From Streptomyces griseoloalbus (GTDB lineage Bacteria; Actinomycetota; Actinomycetes; Streptomycetales; Streptomycetaceae): 64,000 bases of DNA. The number at the start of each line of letters is the position of its first letter. The first letter of the stretch is position 1. The DNA lies in the NCBI GenBank assembly GCA_014650015.1, contig BMUD01000010.1, positions 186,001 to 250,000 of the forward strand. The letters are read 5' to 3'. This document shows, piece by piece, positions 1 through 7,994 of the stretch. The translations under genes and the position numbers were made by a program. Under the pieces are notes generated by a model that saw only the letters and a list, made by a program, of their open reading frames with translations, was not told the DNA's origin and did no database searches.

Positions 1-2
1 GC

Positions 3-872
3 GCGGAGACCGACTGGGGCGGTGCCCCTTCCGTCCTGCGCATGATCCTCGGCAGACAGCTCGAGGAGCTGCGCACCCGCGCCGGTCTGACCTACGAGGA
101 GGCCGGGGCGGCCATCGGGGTCAGCCACTCCACGATCCGCCGGATGGAGGCCGCCAAGGTGGCCCGGCTCCGGCTGGCGGACGCCGAGAAACTGCTCCGG
201 GTCTACGGCGTGACGGACGAGCAGGAGATCGACACCTTCCTGAAGTCCGTCCGCGAGGCCAACAAGCGGGGGTGGTGGCACACCTACCGCGACGTGATGC
301 CGGACTGGTTCGCCGCCTATCTGAGCCTGGAACAGGCGGCACTGCAGATCCGCGCCTACGAGAGCCAGTTCGTCCACGGTCTGTTGCAGACGCAGGCCTA
401 CGCACGCGCGTTGCTGACCGCGGGCAACCCGCATGCCCCGGCCGAGGCGACCGCGCGCCGGGTGGCGCTGCGGATGCGCCGGCAGGAGTTGCTGAGACGT
501 CGGACGCCACCGCGGGTGTGGGTGGTGATGGACGAGACGGTGCTCCGGTGGCCGGTCGGAGGCGCGGACGTGATGCGCGCCCAGATCGATCACCTCATCG
601 AGGTCCAGCGACTGCCCCACGTGACACTGCAGATCATGCCGTTCGTCAACGGCCCGCACCCGGCCATGAGAGCCGGCGCCTTCCAGCTCTTCCGCTTCCG
701 GGCGCGTGAACTGCCCGACGTCGTCTACCTCGACGGTCTGGTGGGCGCCGTCTACCTCGACAAGGGCGACGACGTCGTGGTGTACCGCGAGGCCCTCGAC
801 CGGGTGGGCGCCCAGGCGACGCCCACGACGAGGACCGAGGCCGTTCTCGACCGGATCCGCAAGGACCTCTGA
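3..872 (+). CDS. XRE-family regulator with DUF5753 domain (5' end outside window)
   Basis: This is a cytoplasmic DNA-binding protein of the large Streptomyces family that pairs an N-terminal Cro/C1-type helix-turn-helix with a C-terminal DUF5753 domain. The HTH is visible near the start (AGLTYEEAGAAIGVSHSTIRR), and the DUF5753 part runs over roughly the last 180 residues. An ATG lies at 42, but the frame is open to the window edge and reads APSVLRMILGRQLEELR, which fits the usual family N-terminus. I therefore think the true start lies left of the window. Family members often work with a small DUF397 protein, but none follows here. The next gene is a SAM methyltransferase on the same strand. 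Confidence 0.85.
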   Translation, partial: AETDWGGAPSVLRMILGRQLEELRTRAGLTYEEAGAAIGVSHSTIRRMEAAKVARLRLADAEKLLRVYGVTDEQEIDTFLKSVREANKRGWWHTYRDVMPDWFAAYLSLEQAALQIRAYESQFVHGLLQTQAYARALLTAGNPHAPAEATARRVALRMRRQELLRRRTPPRVWVVMDETVLRWPVGGADVMRAQIDHLIEVQRLPHVTLQIMPFVNGPHPAMRAGAFQLFRFRARELPDVVYLDGLVGAVYLDKGDDVVVYREALDRVGAQATPTTRTEAVLDRIRKDL

Positions 873-928
873 GGCCCCCCGCCCGCCGGGCCCCGACCCG
901 GACAGCCGACATGCGAAGGAGACACCAG

Positions 929-1744
929 GTGCCCGAGAGTGGATGGTCGGCCGACCGCATCGACACCGAGAACGCGCACTCCGCGCGGATCTACGACTAC
1001 ATCCTCGGCGGCAAGGACTACTATCCGGCGGACCAGGAGGCCGGCGACGCCATGGCCCGGGAGTGGCCCGCGCTTCCCGTCCACATGCGCGCCAACCGGG
1101 ACTGGATGAACCGGGCGGTGCGCTGGCTCGTCGAGGAAGCGGGGATGCGCCAGTTCCTGGACATCGGCACCGGCATCCCCACCTCCCCGAACCTCCACGA
1201 GATCGCCCAGTCGGTGGCTCCCGCGTCACGCGTGGTCTACGTCGACAACGACCCCATCGTCCTCACCCTCTCCCAGGGGCTCCTGGCCAGCACGCCCGAG
1301 GGAAGGACCTCGTACATCGAGGCCGACTTCCGCGACCCGGCGAGCATCCTGGACGCCCCCGAACTGCGGGAGACCCTCGACCTGGACCGGCCGGTGGCCC
1401 TGACGGTCATCGCCATCGTCCACTTCGTCCTCGACGAGGACGACGCCGTCGGCATCGTCCGGCGTCTGCTGGAGCCGCTTCCCTCGGGCAGTTACCTGGC
1501 GATGTCCATCGGCACGGCCGAGTTCGCCCCCGAGGAGGTGGGGCGGGTGGCCCGCGAGTACGCGGCGCGCAACATGCCGATGCGGCTGCGCACCATCGAC
1601 GAGGCCCACGAGTTCTTCGAGGGCCTGGACCTGGTCGAGCCGGGCATCGTCCAGGTGCACAAGTGGCACCCGGACGGCACCGGCGAACAGGGCATCCGCG
1701 ACGAGGACATCGCGATGTACGGGGCGGTCGCCCGCAAGCCGTAG
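929..1744 (+). CDS. SAM-dependent methyltransferase, DUF574/Methyltransf_19 family
   Basis: A 271-residue protein with the family signature N-terminus (RIYDYILGGKDYYPADQEAG) and a SAM-binding glycine motif LDIGTGIPT about 80 residues in. The family is abundant in actinomycetes; substrates are mostly unknown, so none is assigned. The start is set at GTG 929 because AAGGAG at 916-921 sits at correct spacing; an in-frame ATG at 911 overlaps that ribosome binding site and is less likely. It lies 56 bases after the DUF5753 regulator and may be co-transcribed with it. A strong hairpin follows. Confidence 0.85.
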   Translation: MPESGWSADRIDTENAHSARIYDYILGGKDYYPADQEAGDAMAREWPALPVHMRANRDWMNRAVRWLVEEAGMRQFLDIGTGIPTSPNLHEIAQSVAPASRVVYVDNDPIVLTLSQGLLASTPEGRTSYIEADFRDPASILDAPELRETLDLDRPVALTVIAIVHFVLDEDDAVGIVRRLLEPLPSGSYLAMSIGTAEFAPEEVGRVAREYAARNMPMRLRTIDEAHEFFEGLDLVEPGIVQVHKWHPDGTGEQGIRDEDIAMYGAVARKP

Positions 1745-1753
1745 GACCCGGGG

Positions 1754-1792
1754 CGGGCGCGGCCCGGGAAGTCGCCCGGCGGGCCGCGCCCG
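1754..1792. terminator. Hairpin terminator between convergent genes
   Basis: A 13-bp perfect inverted repeat (CGGGCGCGGCCCG and its complement) with a 13-nt loop lies 10 bases after the methyltransferase stop and before the convergent GNAT gene. It has no T-run, as is normal in Streptomyces, and could work in both directions. Confidence 0.75.
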
Positions 1793-1848
1793 CGCGGCTG
1801 TTCTCGCCGTCCACTCCTCGGGCGTCACCCGCCGGACCACGACAACCG

Positions 1849-2775
1849 TCAGCTCACCACCGTCTCCCAGGTGTCGACGGCGTAATGAACCGTCATCCCG
1901 TGGCGGTCGTACAGGCGGGGGGCTCCGGTGGTGTTCTCCGTGTCCACGCCGAGCCCGACGGTGTCCCGCCCCCGCGCGGCGAAGGCCGCGAAAGCGTGCC
2001 GCAGCAGGAAGCCGCCCAGGCCCCGTCCCCGGGCCGCGGGCAGGACACCGATGCTGCGGATCCACCCCATGGCCTCGCGGTCGTCGCGCGCGAGCAGGAA
2101 GCCGACGTCGCCCAGATCGTCGGTGGCGACGATCCACACCAGGGACCAGTCCAGTCCCTCGGCGTCGATGTCGTGCAGCCACGGGGCGTACGCGCGCGGC
2201 TGGAAGTCGAAGTGGTCGGCGAAGGACGCCTGGTACAGCTCGTGGACGCGCGACCGGTCCGCCTCGGCGGCGCAGTCGCGCACGCCGACGCCGGCGGGGA
2301 CCTCCGGCAGCCGGTCCCGTACCGGATCCAGCGGGCGGCGCAGCACGTGATAGCGGCGCACGACCCGCCAGTCGCGCTCCCGCACCAGCCCGGTGTCGAG
2401 GGTGGGCGCCACATTGAGGTGCAGGTGCACCACGGCGCGCGCGGCCCCGTTCTCCCGGGCCTTCTCCAGCGCCCTGGCCTCCATCGTCTCCAGCATCCGG
2501 GCGGCGGCCCCCTGGTACTCGGGAAGGATGTACTGATCGATGTCGATGCGCTCACCGTCGGACTCGTCCCACAGCAACCCGTACGCCACCAGACGGTCCC
2601 CGTCCAGCACGAGCCACGAGTCGCGCTCCAGATCGGCACCGGGGTGCTGGAGATCGGCCTCGACGGTGTGCAGATCGGTCTCGGGCCGGCCGATCTCGAT
2701 CTCGTCGACCTCGTTGAGCAGTGCGGTGATGGCGGGTGCGTCGGTGAGCGCGGCGGGACGCAGTGAGTAGGGCAT
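1849..2775 (-). CDS. GNAT-family N-acetyltransferase with two GNAT domains
   Basis: A 308-residue protein with an N-terminal GNAT-like half and a C-terminal catalytic GNAT half. The acetyl-CoA-binding segment (VLPAARGRGLGGFLLRHA) and a typical family ending (NTTGAPRLYDRHGMTVHY) are clear. The tandem layout resembles mycothiol synthase MshD, but this general form is also common among unassigned Streptomyces acetyltransferases, so I do not name a substrate. ATG 2775 is preferred over an in-frame TTG at 2784. It converges on the methyltransferase and is separated by 12 bases from the upstream WYL regulator, so the two are probably co-transcribed. Confidence 0.85.
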   Translation of the reverse strand: MPYSLRPAALTDAPAITALLNEVDEIEIGRPETDLHTVEADLQHPGADLERDSWLVLDGDRLVAYGLLWDESDGERIDIDQYILPEYQGAAARMLETMEARALEKARENGAARAVVHLHLNVAPTLDTGLVRERDWRVVRRYHVLRRPLDPVRDRLPEVPAGVGVRDCAAEADRSRVHELYQASFADHFDFQPRAYAPWLHDIDAEGLDWSLVWIVATDDLGDVGFLLARDDREAMGWIRSIGVLPAARGRGLGGFLLRHAFAAFAARGRDTVGLGVDTENTTGAPRLYDRHGMTVHYAVDTWETVVS

Positions 2776-2787
2776 GAGGACCAAGGG

Positions 2788-3834
2788 TCAGGGGACGGGG
2801 CCCGCGGCGCAACGGCTTTTCCCGCCCGTGGGACGCGGGGCGGGCGTCCCGGCCGAGGCCTGGGCGTAACGGCGCGCCAGGAGCGCGAAGGCGTCCCCGA
2901 GTTCCGGCGGACCGACGACTTCGATGCCGGCGTCGAACCGCCCGAAGGAGGCGGCCAGGGCAGGCCAGGACCACGAGCCCAGCGTCAGCCGGCAGCGGTC
3001 GGTGCCGAGCTCTTCGACGACGCCGTCATGGGTGAAGCGGGACACGGTGGCGGCGGGCAGGTCGAGGATCACCTCACCGCGGCAGGGCCACTCGCCGGTG
3101 CCGCCTCCACCCCGGAACCGGTCGGCGACGAAGGCGGCCACGTCACCTCCGGGCAGTTCGCGCGGTGTGAAGCGGGGCCCGGTCGGAATGCGCGGGGTGA
3201 TCCGGTCCGCGCGGAAGACACGCCAGTCGGCGCGGTCGAGGTCGAAGGCGACCAGGTACCAGCGCCCGCCCCAGGTGACGAGATGGTGCGGCTGGACCCG
3301 CCGCGGCGGAAGAGCCGGGGTGCTCCCGGGCCCGGCCTCCGGCGACGAGGGGGGGTAGTCGAAGCGCAGCACTTCGCGGGCGTGCACGGCGGCGCTCAGC
3401 GTCGTGAGCAGAGTGCCCTCGACGGTTGGGTGCGGCCGGTCGGCGGGCGGCTCGACGGCGGTGACCTGAAGCATGTCGATGCGGCGCCGCAGCCGCGCGG
3501 GCATGACCTGCCGGACGGTGGCCAGCGCGCGGGCGGCGTCGTCCCGGACACCGGCACCGGTGGTCGCGGCGGTCCTGAGCGCGACGGCGAGGGCGACGGC
3601 CTGCCCGTCGTCGAAGAGCAGCGGCGGCAGTTGTGTGCCGGCGTCCAGCCGGTACCCGCCGTCGGGCCCTTTGAAGGCCACGACGGGATACCCCAGCTCG
3701 CGCAGCCTGTCGACGTCGCGGCGCACGGTCCGAGGACTGACGTCCAGCCGCTCGGCCAGCAGCGCGCCCGGCCAGTCGCGGCGTGCCTGGAGCAGGGAGA
3801 GCAGGGACAGCAGTCGCGCTGATGTCTTCGGCAT
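2788..3834 (-). CDS. YafY-type regulator (HTH_11 plus WYL domain)
   Basis: A 348-residue regulator. Residues 1-60 form a DeoR-like winged helix (VSPRTVRRDVDRLRELGYPV). Residues about 130-330 form a WYL domain with the run RWYLVAFDLDRADWRVFRADRI. WYL domains sense ligands such as nucleic-acid fragments in some systems, but many family members regulate a divergent neighbour. Here the divergent neighbour is a DinB-like gene across an intergenic region carrying an odd repeat. The start at MPKTSARLL (3834) is preferred to a further-upstream in-frame codon at 3864. Confidence 0.85.
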   Translation of the reverse strand: MPKTSARLLSLLSLLQARRDWPGALLAERLDVSPRTVRRDVDRLRELGYPVVAFKGPDGGYRLDAGTQLPPLLFDDGQAVALAVALRTAATTGAGVRDDAARALATVRQVMPARLRRRIDMLQVTAVEPPADRPHPTVEGTLLTTLSAAVHAREVLRFDYPPSSPEAGPGSTPALPPRRVQPHHLVTWGGRWYLVAFDLDRADWRVFRADRITPRIPTGPRFTPRELPGGDVAAFVADRFRGGGGTGEWPCRGEVILDLPAATVSRFTHDGVVEELGTDRCRLTLGSWSWPALAASFGRFDAGIEVVGPPELGDAFALLARRYAQASAGTPAPRPTGGKSRCAAGPVP

Positions 3835-3899
3835 GCCACCGATTCTGCCCCGGGAAGAGGACACGTCCTGACCGCTTCCCCTGCGACGGTTCTCTCGTG

Positions 3900-3995
3900 T
3901 CCGGCAACGACACGTCCGGCAACGGCATGTCCGGCGCAGACACGTCCGGCAACGGCATGTCCGGCAACAACATGCCTGGCGACATGCCCGGCAAC
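3900..3995 (+). repeat. Degenerate short tandem repeat before the DinB-like gene
   Basis: TCCGGCAACG-like units with ACACG/GCATG spacers recur about six times and drift at the distal end. The repeat lies between the WYL regulator and the DinB-like gene. Read in the DinB frame from GTG 3897 it would encode a Gly/Ser/Asn/Asp-rich tail (SGNDTSGNGMSG...), but a better ribosome binding site places the DinB start downstream at 4023. It is therefore either a leader/regulatory repeat or an optional N-terminal extension. Confidence 0.6.
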
Positions 3996-4022
3996 GACGA
4001 CGACCAGAAGGACCAGATCACT

Positions 4023-4601
4023 GTGAGCGCCACCACCACACCCCGGCCCGCCCTCGACGGGGAGCGGGCCGACCTGCTCGCCGAGCTCGCCACCGCCCGA
4101 GCGGCCCTGACCACCACGACGCGCGGCCTGACCGACGAACAGGCGGGTGCGCGTCCCACCGTCAGTGCCCTGTGCCTGGGCGGGCTGATCAAGCACGTCG
4201 CGTCCATCGAGGAAGCCTGGATGCGCTTCGTGACCGAGGGCCCGTCGGCGATGCGCCACGATCTGCCCGACGGTGTCACCTGGGCCGACCTCGCGGCCGG
4301 CACCGCACGCGAGGTCCCGCAGTGGGCGATCGACCATCAGAACGCCTTCCGGATGCTGCCCGGCGACACCCTGGCCGGGATCCTCGCGCGGTACGAGCAG
4401 GTCGCCGCCCGCAGCGAGGAGATCATCGCCTCCGTGCCCGACCTGTCCGCGACCCAGCCGCTGCCCGAGGCGCCGTGGCACGAACCGGGAAGCGTGCGCA
4501 GCGTGCGCCGGGTGCTGACGCACGTCATCGCCGAGACCGCGCAGCACGCCGGACACGCCGACATCCTGCGCGAGACGCTCGACGGACAGACGACCACCTG
4601 A
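4023..4601 (+). CDS. DinB-family protein (DUF664-like)
   Basis: A 192-residue four-helix-bundle protein of the DinB/YfiT superfamily, which includes metal-dependent thiol S-transferases. The conserved family features are visible: LGGLIKHVASIEEAWMRF near residue 60 and HVIAETAQHAGHADILRE near the C-terminus, supplying metal-ligand histidines. The start is GTG 4023, with GAAGGA at 4007-4012. An in-frame GTG at 3897 would add a low-complexity extension. It is divergent from the WYL regulator, which plausibly controls it. Confidence 0.85.
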   Translation: MSATTTPRPALDGERADLLAELATARAALTTTTRGLTDEQAGARPTVSALCLGGLIKHVASIEEAWMRFVTEGPSAMRHDLPDGVTWADLAAGTAREVPQWAIDHQNAFRMLPGDTLAGILARYEQVAARSEEIIASVPDLSATQPLPEAPWHEPGSVRSVRRVLTHVIAETAQHAGHADILRETLDGQTTT

Positions 4602-4631
4602 CCGCCGCCGCGCACCGCACACACTGAACCG

Positions 4632-4667
4632 GGACCGGACGGGCGGAGGCCTCCGGCCGTCCGGTCC
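4632..4667. terminator. Hairpin terminator after DinB-like gene
   Basis: An 11-bp stem (GGACCGGACGG/CCGTCCGGTCC) extended by a further 6 bp after one mismatch lies 30 bases past the DinB stop and before the next start at 4699. Confidence 0.65.
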
Positions 4668-4698
4668 TCATCCCGAAGCCGGTACTGGAGACAACCCG

Positions 4699-5799
4699 AT
4701 GACCCTGCTCACCGCCCGGGCGCTCAACCGCGCGACGCTGGCCCGGCAGTTGCTTCTCGATCGCGCCGACCTGCCGGTCGCGGACGCCGTGCGCCACCTG
4801 TGCGGTCTGCAGGCGCAGGAACCGCAGGAGCCGTTCTTCGGGCTCTGGTCGCGACTGCGCGCGTTCGACCCGGCGGCGCTGGACGACCGGCTCACCGGCC
4901 GGCACCTGGTGCGGACCCACCTCATGCGCCGCACCGTCCACCTCGTCACCTCCGCCGACGCCCTGGCCTGGCGCGCCCGCCACGACGCCATGCTGCGCCA
5001 ACGGGTTCTCGGCGTGTACCGCCGCGACTTCACCGGGGTGGACCTCGACCGACTCGCCGCCGCGGGCCGGGAGGTGATGGCCGACGGCGAGCCCCGCTCG
5101 ATGAGCGAACTCGTGCGGGCGGTCGCCGAACGCCGGCCGGGGCCGACGGGGCGGGCGCTGGGGGAGATGCTGATCGGCGCGCTCCTGCCGGTGGCGCAGC
5201 TGCCGCCGCGGGGGCTGTGGCGGACCAAGGCGGGAGTGCGCAACGCGCTGCTCTCGTCCTGGCTGGGGCGCGAGATCGACCCGCTGTCCCCGGACGCCTC
5301 CGACCCCGTCGGCCAGGCGCTGGTGCGGCGCTATCTCGCCGCGTTCGGCCCGGCCGCCTCGGCCGACCTGCGCGCCTGGTGCGGGCTGGCCGGGCTGCCG
5401 GCCGCCGTCGCCGCGGTGAGGGAGGAGCTGGTCACCTTCCGCGACGAGCGGGGCCGGGAACTGCTGGACCTCCCCGGCGCGCCGCGCCCCGACCCCGGCA
5501 CACCCGCCCCGGTCCGGTTCCTGCCGGCCTTCGACAACGCCATCCTCGGCTACCACGACCGCGGCCGGATCATCGACGACGCCCACCGCGGCCTGTCGGT
5601 CGCCGGTGAGCGCGTCGTCCTGGTCGACGGCCGGGTCGCCGCGACCTGGAGCGTCGACGCCGGCACCGTGAGCGTCACCCCGCTGCACCGTTTCTCCCGG
5701 GCGGACCGGGACGCGGTGGCCGAGGAGGGGCGGGCACTGGCGTCGTTCCTCTCCGACGGCGCCGGCGGGCGTGTGCGGATCGCCGTGTCCCCCCGGTGA
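4699..5799 (+). CDS. Winged-helix protein of the AlkZ/YcaQ (HTH_42) family
   Basis: A 366-residue protein of the DNA-glycosylase superfamily HTH_42. It carries the family's QxQ motif as LQAQ (Q38 and Q40), which in AlkZ and YcaQ provides catalytic glutamines for removing bulky alkyl or crosslinked adducts. The downstream winged-helix and beta-barrel segments (RTHLMRRTVHLVTSAD, RFLPAFDNAILGYHDR) fit the family. AlkZ proteins are often self-resistance factors for genotoxic metabolites, but no such pathway is visible here, so the role is inferred. The start is ATG 4699. The gene converges on an enoyl-CoA hydratase gene 26 bases away. Confidence 0.8.
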   Translation: MTLLTARALNRATLARQLLLDRADLPVADAVRHLCGLQAQEPQEPFFGLWSRLRAFDPAALDDRLTGRHLVRTHLMRRTVHLVTSADALAWRARHDAMLRQRVLGVYRRDFTGVDLDRLAAAGREVMADGEPRSMSELVRAVAERRPGPTGRALGEMLIGALLPVAQLPPRGLWRTKAGVRNALLSSWLGREIDPLSPDASDPVGQALVRRYLAAFGPAASADLRAWCGLAGLPAAVAAVREELVTFRDERGRELLDLPGAPRPDPGTPAPVRFLPAFDNAILGYHDRGRIIDDAHRGLSVAGERVVLVDGRVAATWSVDAGTVSVTPLHRFSRADRDAVAEEGRALASFLSDGAGGRVRIAVSPR

Positions 5800-5825
5800 G
5801 GGGACACCACCGCCGGCGGGTGCGG

Positions 5826-6626
5826 TCAGTGCGCGGTGCCCCCGTGGTGTTGCTCGGTGAGGACCGCCGCCAGGAGTTCCGGGTCGAGAACCGAGGCGTC
5901 GGCGAGGCGGGCGGAGGCGGTGAGGGAGTTCATCAGGGCCTTGGTGACGCGCAGGGCGGAGGCCGGCCGCCGCAGGACGGGCTTGGCCCAGTCCGCGACG
6001 GCGGCGTCGAGAGCGTCCTCGGGCACGACCTTCTGCAGGATCGACAGGGTGTGAGCCTCCTCGGCGTCGACGACGCGTCCGGTGAGGACGATGTCGCGTA
6101 CGCGGGCGGCACCGGCCTCGCTGATGAGACGGGGGAGCAGCCCGCCCCAGGCGGTGGGCAGACCGAGGGCGAGTTCGGGCAGGCGGAAGGTGGCGGTGTC
6201 GGCGCCCACGCGCAGGTCGCAGGCGAGGGCGAGGGCGAGCCCCGCGCCGATGGCCCGCCCCTGGACGCGGGCGATGGTGACGGCGGGGTTGGCGGTGAGG
6301 GCGTCACATACGCGCCGGGCCATGGCCCCGGAGGCGCGGACGCCGCCGCCGGTGGGGTCGTGGGCGAGGTGCTCGGCGAACTCGCCGCGGTCGCCGCCGA
6401 GACAGAAGTCGTCACCGGCGGCGGCCAGCACCAGGACCCGTACCGCGGGGTCCTGGTCGTCGAGGACGGTGAGGAGGTCGCCCAGCATGGCGTCGGTGAC
6501 GGCGTTGCCCTGCTCGGGGACGTTCAGCTCGACGGTGAGGAGGGGACCCTCCCGCCGGGTGCGCAGGGTCTTGAGTATCCGGTCGGCGGGGAGTCCGGTG
6601 ATGTCGGCGAGCGGCAGGGCGGTCAT
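5826..6626 (-). CDS. Enoyl-CoA hydratase/isomerase-family protein
   Basis: A 266-residue crotonase-fold protein. The oxyanion-hole segment (DDFCLGGDRGEF) and second core motif (GRAIGAGLALALACDLRVGADTA) are clear. The usual active-site Glu region reads FRLPELALGLPTAWGG, so catalysis is plausible. Its ATG overlaps the stop of the upstream P450 gene by 4 bases (ATGA), indicating translational coupling. The pair probably modifies one acyl-CoA or acyl-carrier substrate that I cannot identify. Confidence 0.85.
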   Translation of the reverse strand: MTALPLADITGLPADRILKTLRTRREGPLLTVELNVPEQGNAVTDAMLGDLLTVLDDQDPAVRVLVLAAAGDDFCLGGDRGEFAEHLAHDPTGGGVRASGAMARRVCDALTANPAVTIARVQGRAIGAGLALALACDLRVGADTATFRLPELALGLPTAWGGLLPRLISEAGAARVRDIVLTGRVVDAEEAHTLSILQKVVPEDALDAAVADWAKPVLRRPASALRVTKALMNSLTASARLADASVLDPELLAAVLTEQHHGGTAH

Positions 6627-7888
6627 GTCGTGACTTTCAGGGAGGTGATGCGGCGGAAGACTACCCGGGAAGTGTCGTACGCGGGGGGCGCGGTGGGCCG
6701 CAGCGTGGGGAAGCGCTCCAGCACCTGGGCGAGCAGCTCACGGGCCTCGAGCCGGGCGAGGGCCGCTCCGAGGCAGTAGTGCGCGCCGCCCCCGAAGGTG
6801 AGGTGCCCGCCGCCGCGCAGCATGTCGAAGAGATGCGGGTCGGGGTTGCGGCGGGGGTCGTGGGCGGCCGCCCCGTACAGCACGTGGACCGTGGTGTCCT
6901 TGGCCACGGGCGTGCCGGCGAGGACGGTGTCGTCGGCGGCGACACGGGAGTTGAGCCACACCGGCGGGTCGTAGCGCAGGGTCTCCTCGACCGCGTCGTC
7001 GATGTGCTGCGGGTGCGCGCGCAGCCATGCCGCGCGGGAGGGGTCCTGGGTGAGCAGCCACACGGCGTTGGTGAGCAGGACCGCCGTGGTCTCCAGCGAG
7101 GCGATGGTGATGAACATCGTCAGGTCGTAGACCACCTGGTCCGCGGTGGACCGGTCGTCGGGGTACTGGGCGTCCCAGTAGTGGATCCAGCGGGTGAGGA
7201 CATCGTTGCCAGGGTGGGCCCGACGCTTCCGGATCAGCTCGGTGAAGTAGGCCCGCATCTCCAGCGTGGCCTGCGCGGATACGGCGAGCTGGCTCTTGGT
7301 GGGCAGCAGTTCCTGGGCGTAGACCTGCCGGTGGGTGAAGTCCAGGATGTGCGCGAAGTCCCCGGCGGGGATGCCGAGCCACTCACCGACGGTCCGGACG
7401 GGGAGCTGCTCGCTGACGGTGGGGACGAAATCGGCCTCTCCGCCGGTGCGCAGCCGTTCGGCGAGGTCGTCCAGCAGGGTGGCGGCCAGGGCGGCGATCC
7501 CGGGACGCATGGACTCCAGCGTGGTGCGGTCGAAGGGGTTGCCCAGGGCGCGCCGCTGGCATGCGTGCGTGGGGGCGTTGAGGCGGATGAGGGTGCGGGT
7601 CATTTCCCGGGTGGCGGGGGCCTGCCAGCGCTCGGGGTCGGGCTGGCGCTCCTGCCAGGCGAAGTCCGGCACGAGCCAGTTCCTGCCGCGCAGGACCTGG
7701 CTGCATGCCTCGAACCCGGTGACGAAATAGCCGCCCCAGGGGGCCCGTACGACGTCCCCCAGGGCGCGCAACTCCTCCCAGACCGGGAGCGGGTTGACGT
7801 GGCCTTCTTCGGAACGCAGGCGGCGGAGGAGGGAGATGACGGTTCGGCGGTCGGTGGTGGTGCCGCATATGTTGCCAACGGCGGTCAC
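6623..7888 (-). CDS. Cytochrome P450
   Basis: A 421-residue soluble actinobacterial P450. The heme-binding motif FGGGAHYCLGAALARLEA and the K-helix motif EETLR are intact. The I-helix segment is FITIASLETTAV, so the usual AG-x-x-T is replaced by IASLET. The start is GTG 7888 with AAAGGAG directly upstream. It is coupled to the enoyl-CoA hydratase gene by a 4-base overlap. It lies just downstream of the conservon's own P450, but it is a different, catalytically normal-looking P450 with its own strong ribosome binding site. Confidence 0.9.
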   Translation of the reverse strand: MTAVGNICGTTTDRRTVISLLRRLRSEEGHVNPLPVWEELRALGDVVRAPWGGYFVTGFEACSQVLRGRNWLVPDFAWQERQPDPERWQAPATREMTRTLIRLNAPTHACQRRALGNPFDRTTLESMRPGIAALAATLLDDLAERLRTGGEADFVPTVSEQLPVRTVGEWLGIPAGDFAHILDFTHRQVYAQELLPTKSQLAVSAQATLEMRAYFTELIRKRRAHPGNDVLTRWIHYWDAQYPDDRSTADQVVYDLTMFITIASLETTAVLLTNAVWLLTQDPSRAAWLRAHPQHIDDAVEETLRYDPPVWLNSRVAADDTVLAGTPVAKDTTVHVLYGAAAHDPRRNPDPHLFDMLRGGGHLTFGGGAHYCLGAALARLEARELLAQVLERFPTLRPTAPPAYDTSRVVFRRITSLKVTT

Positions 7889-7994
7889 GCAGAGCTCCTT
7901 TGGTGGGGCGCTACCGATCGATACCGCCGGAACCTACCCTTCCCCCCTCCTGTGTCATGCGCCCCTGCGTGTTGCTCCCGTCACATGCCGTGCA

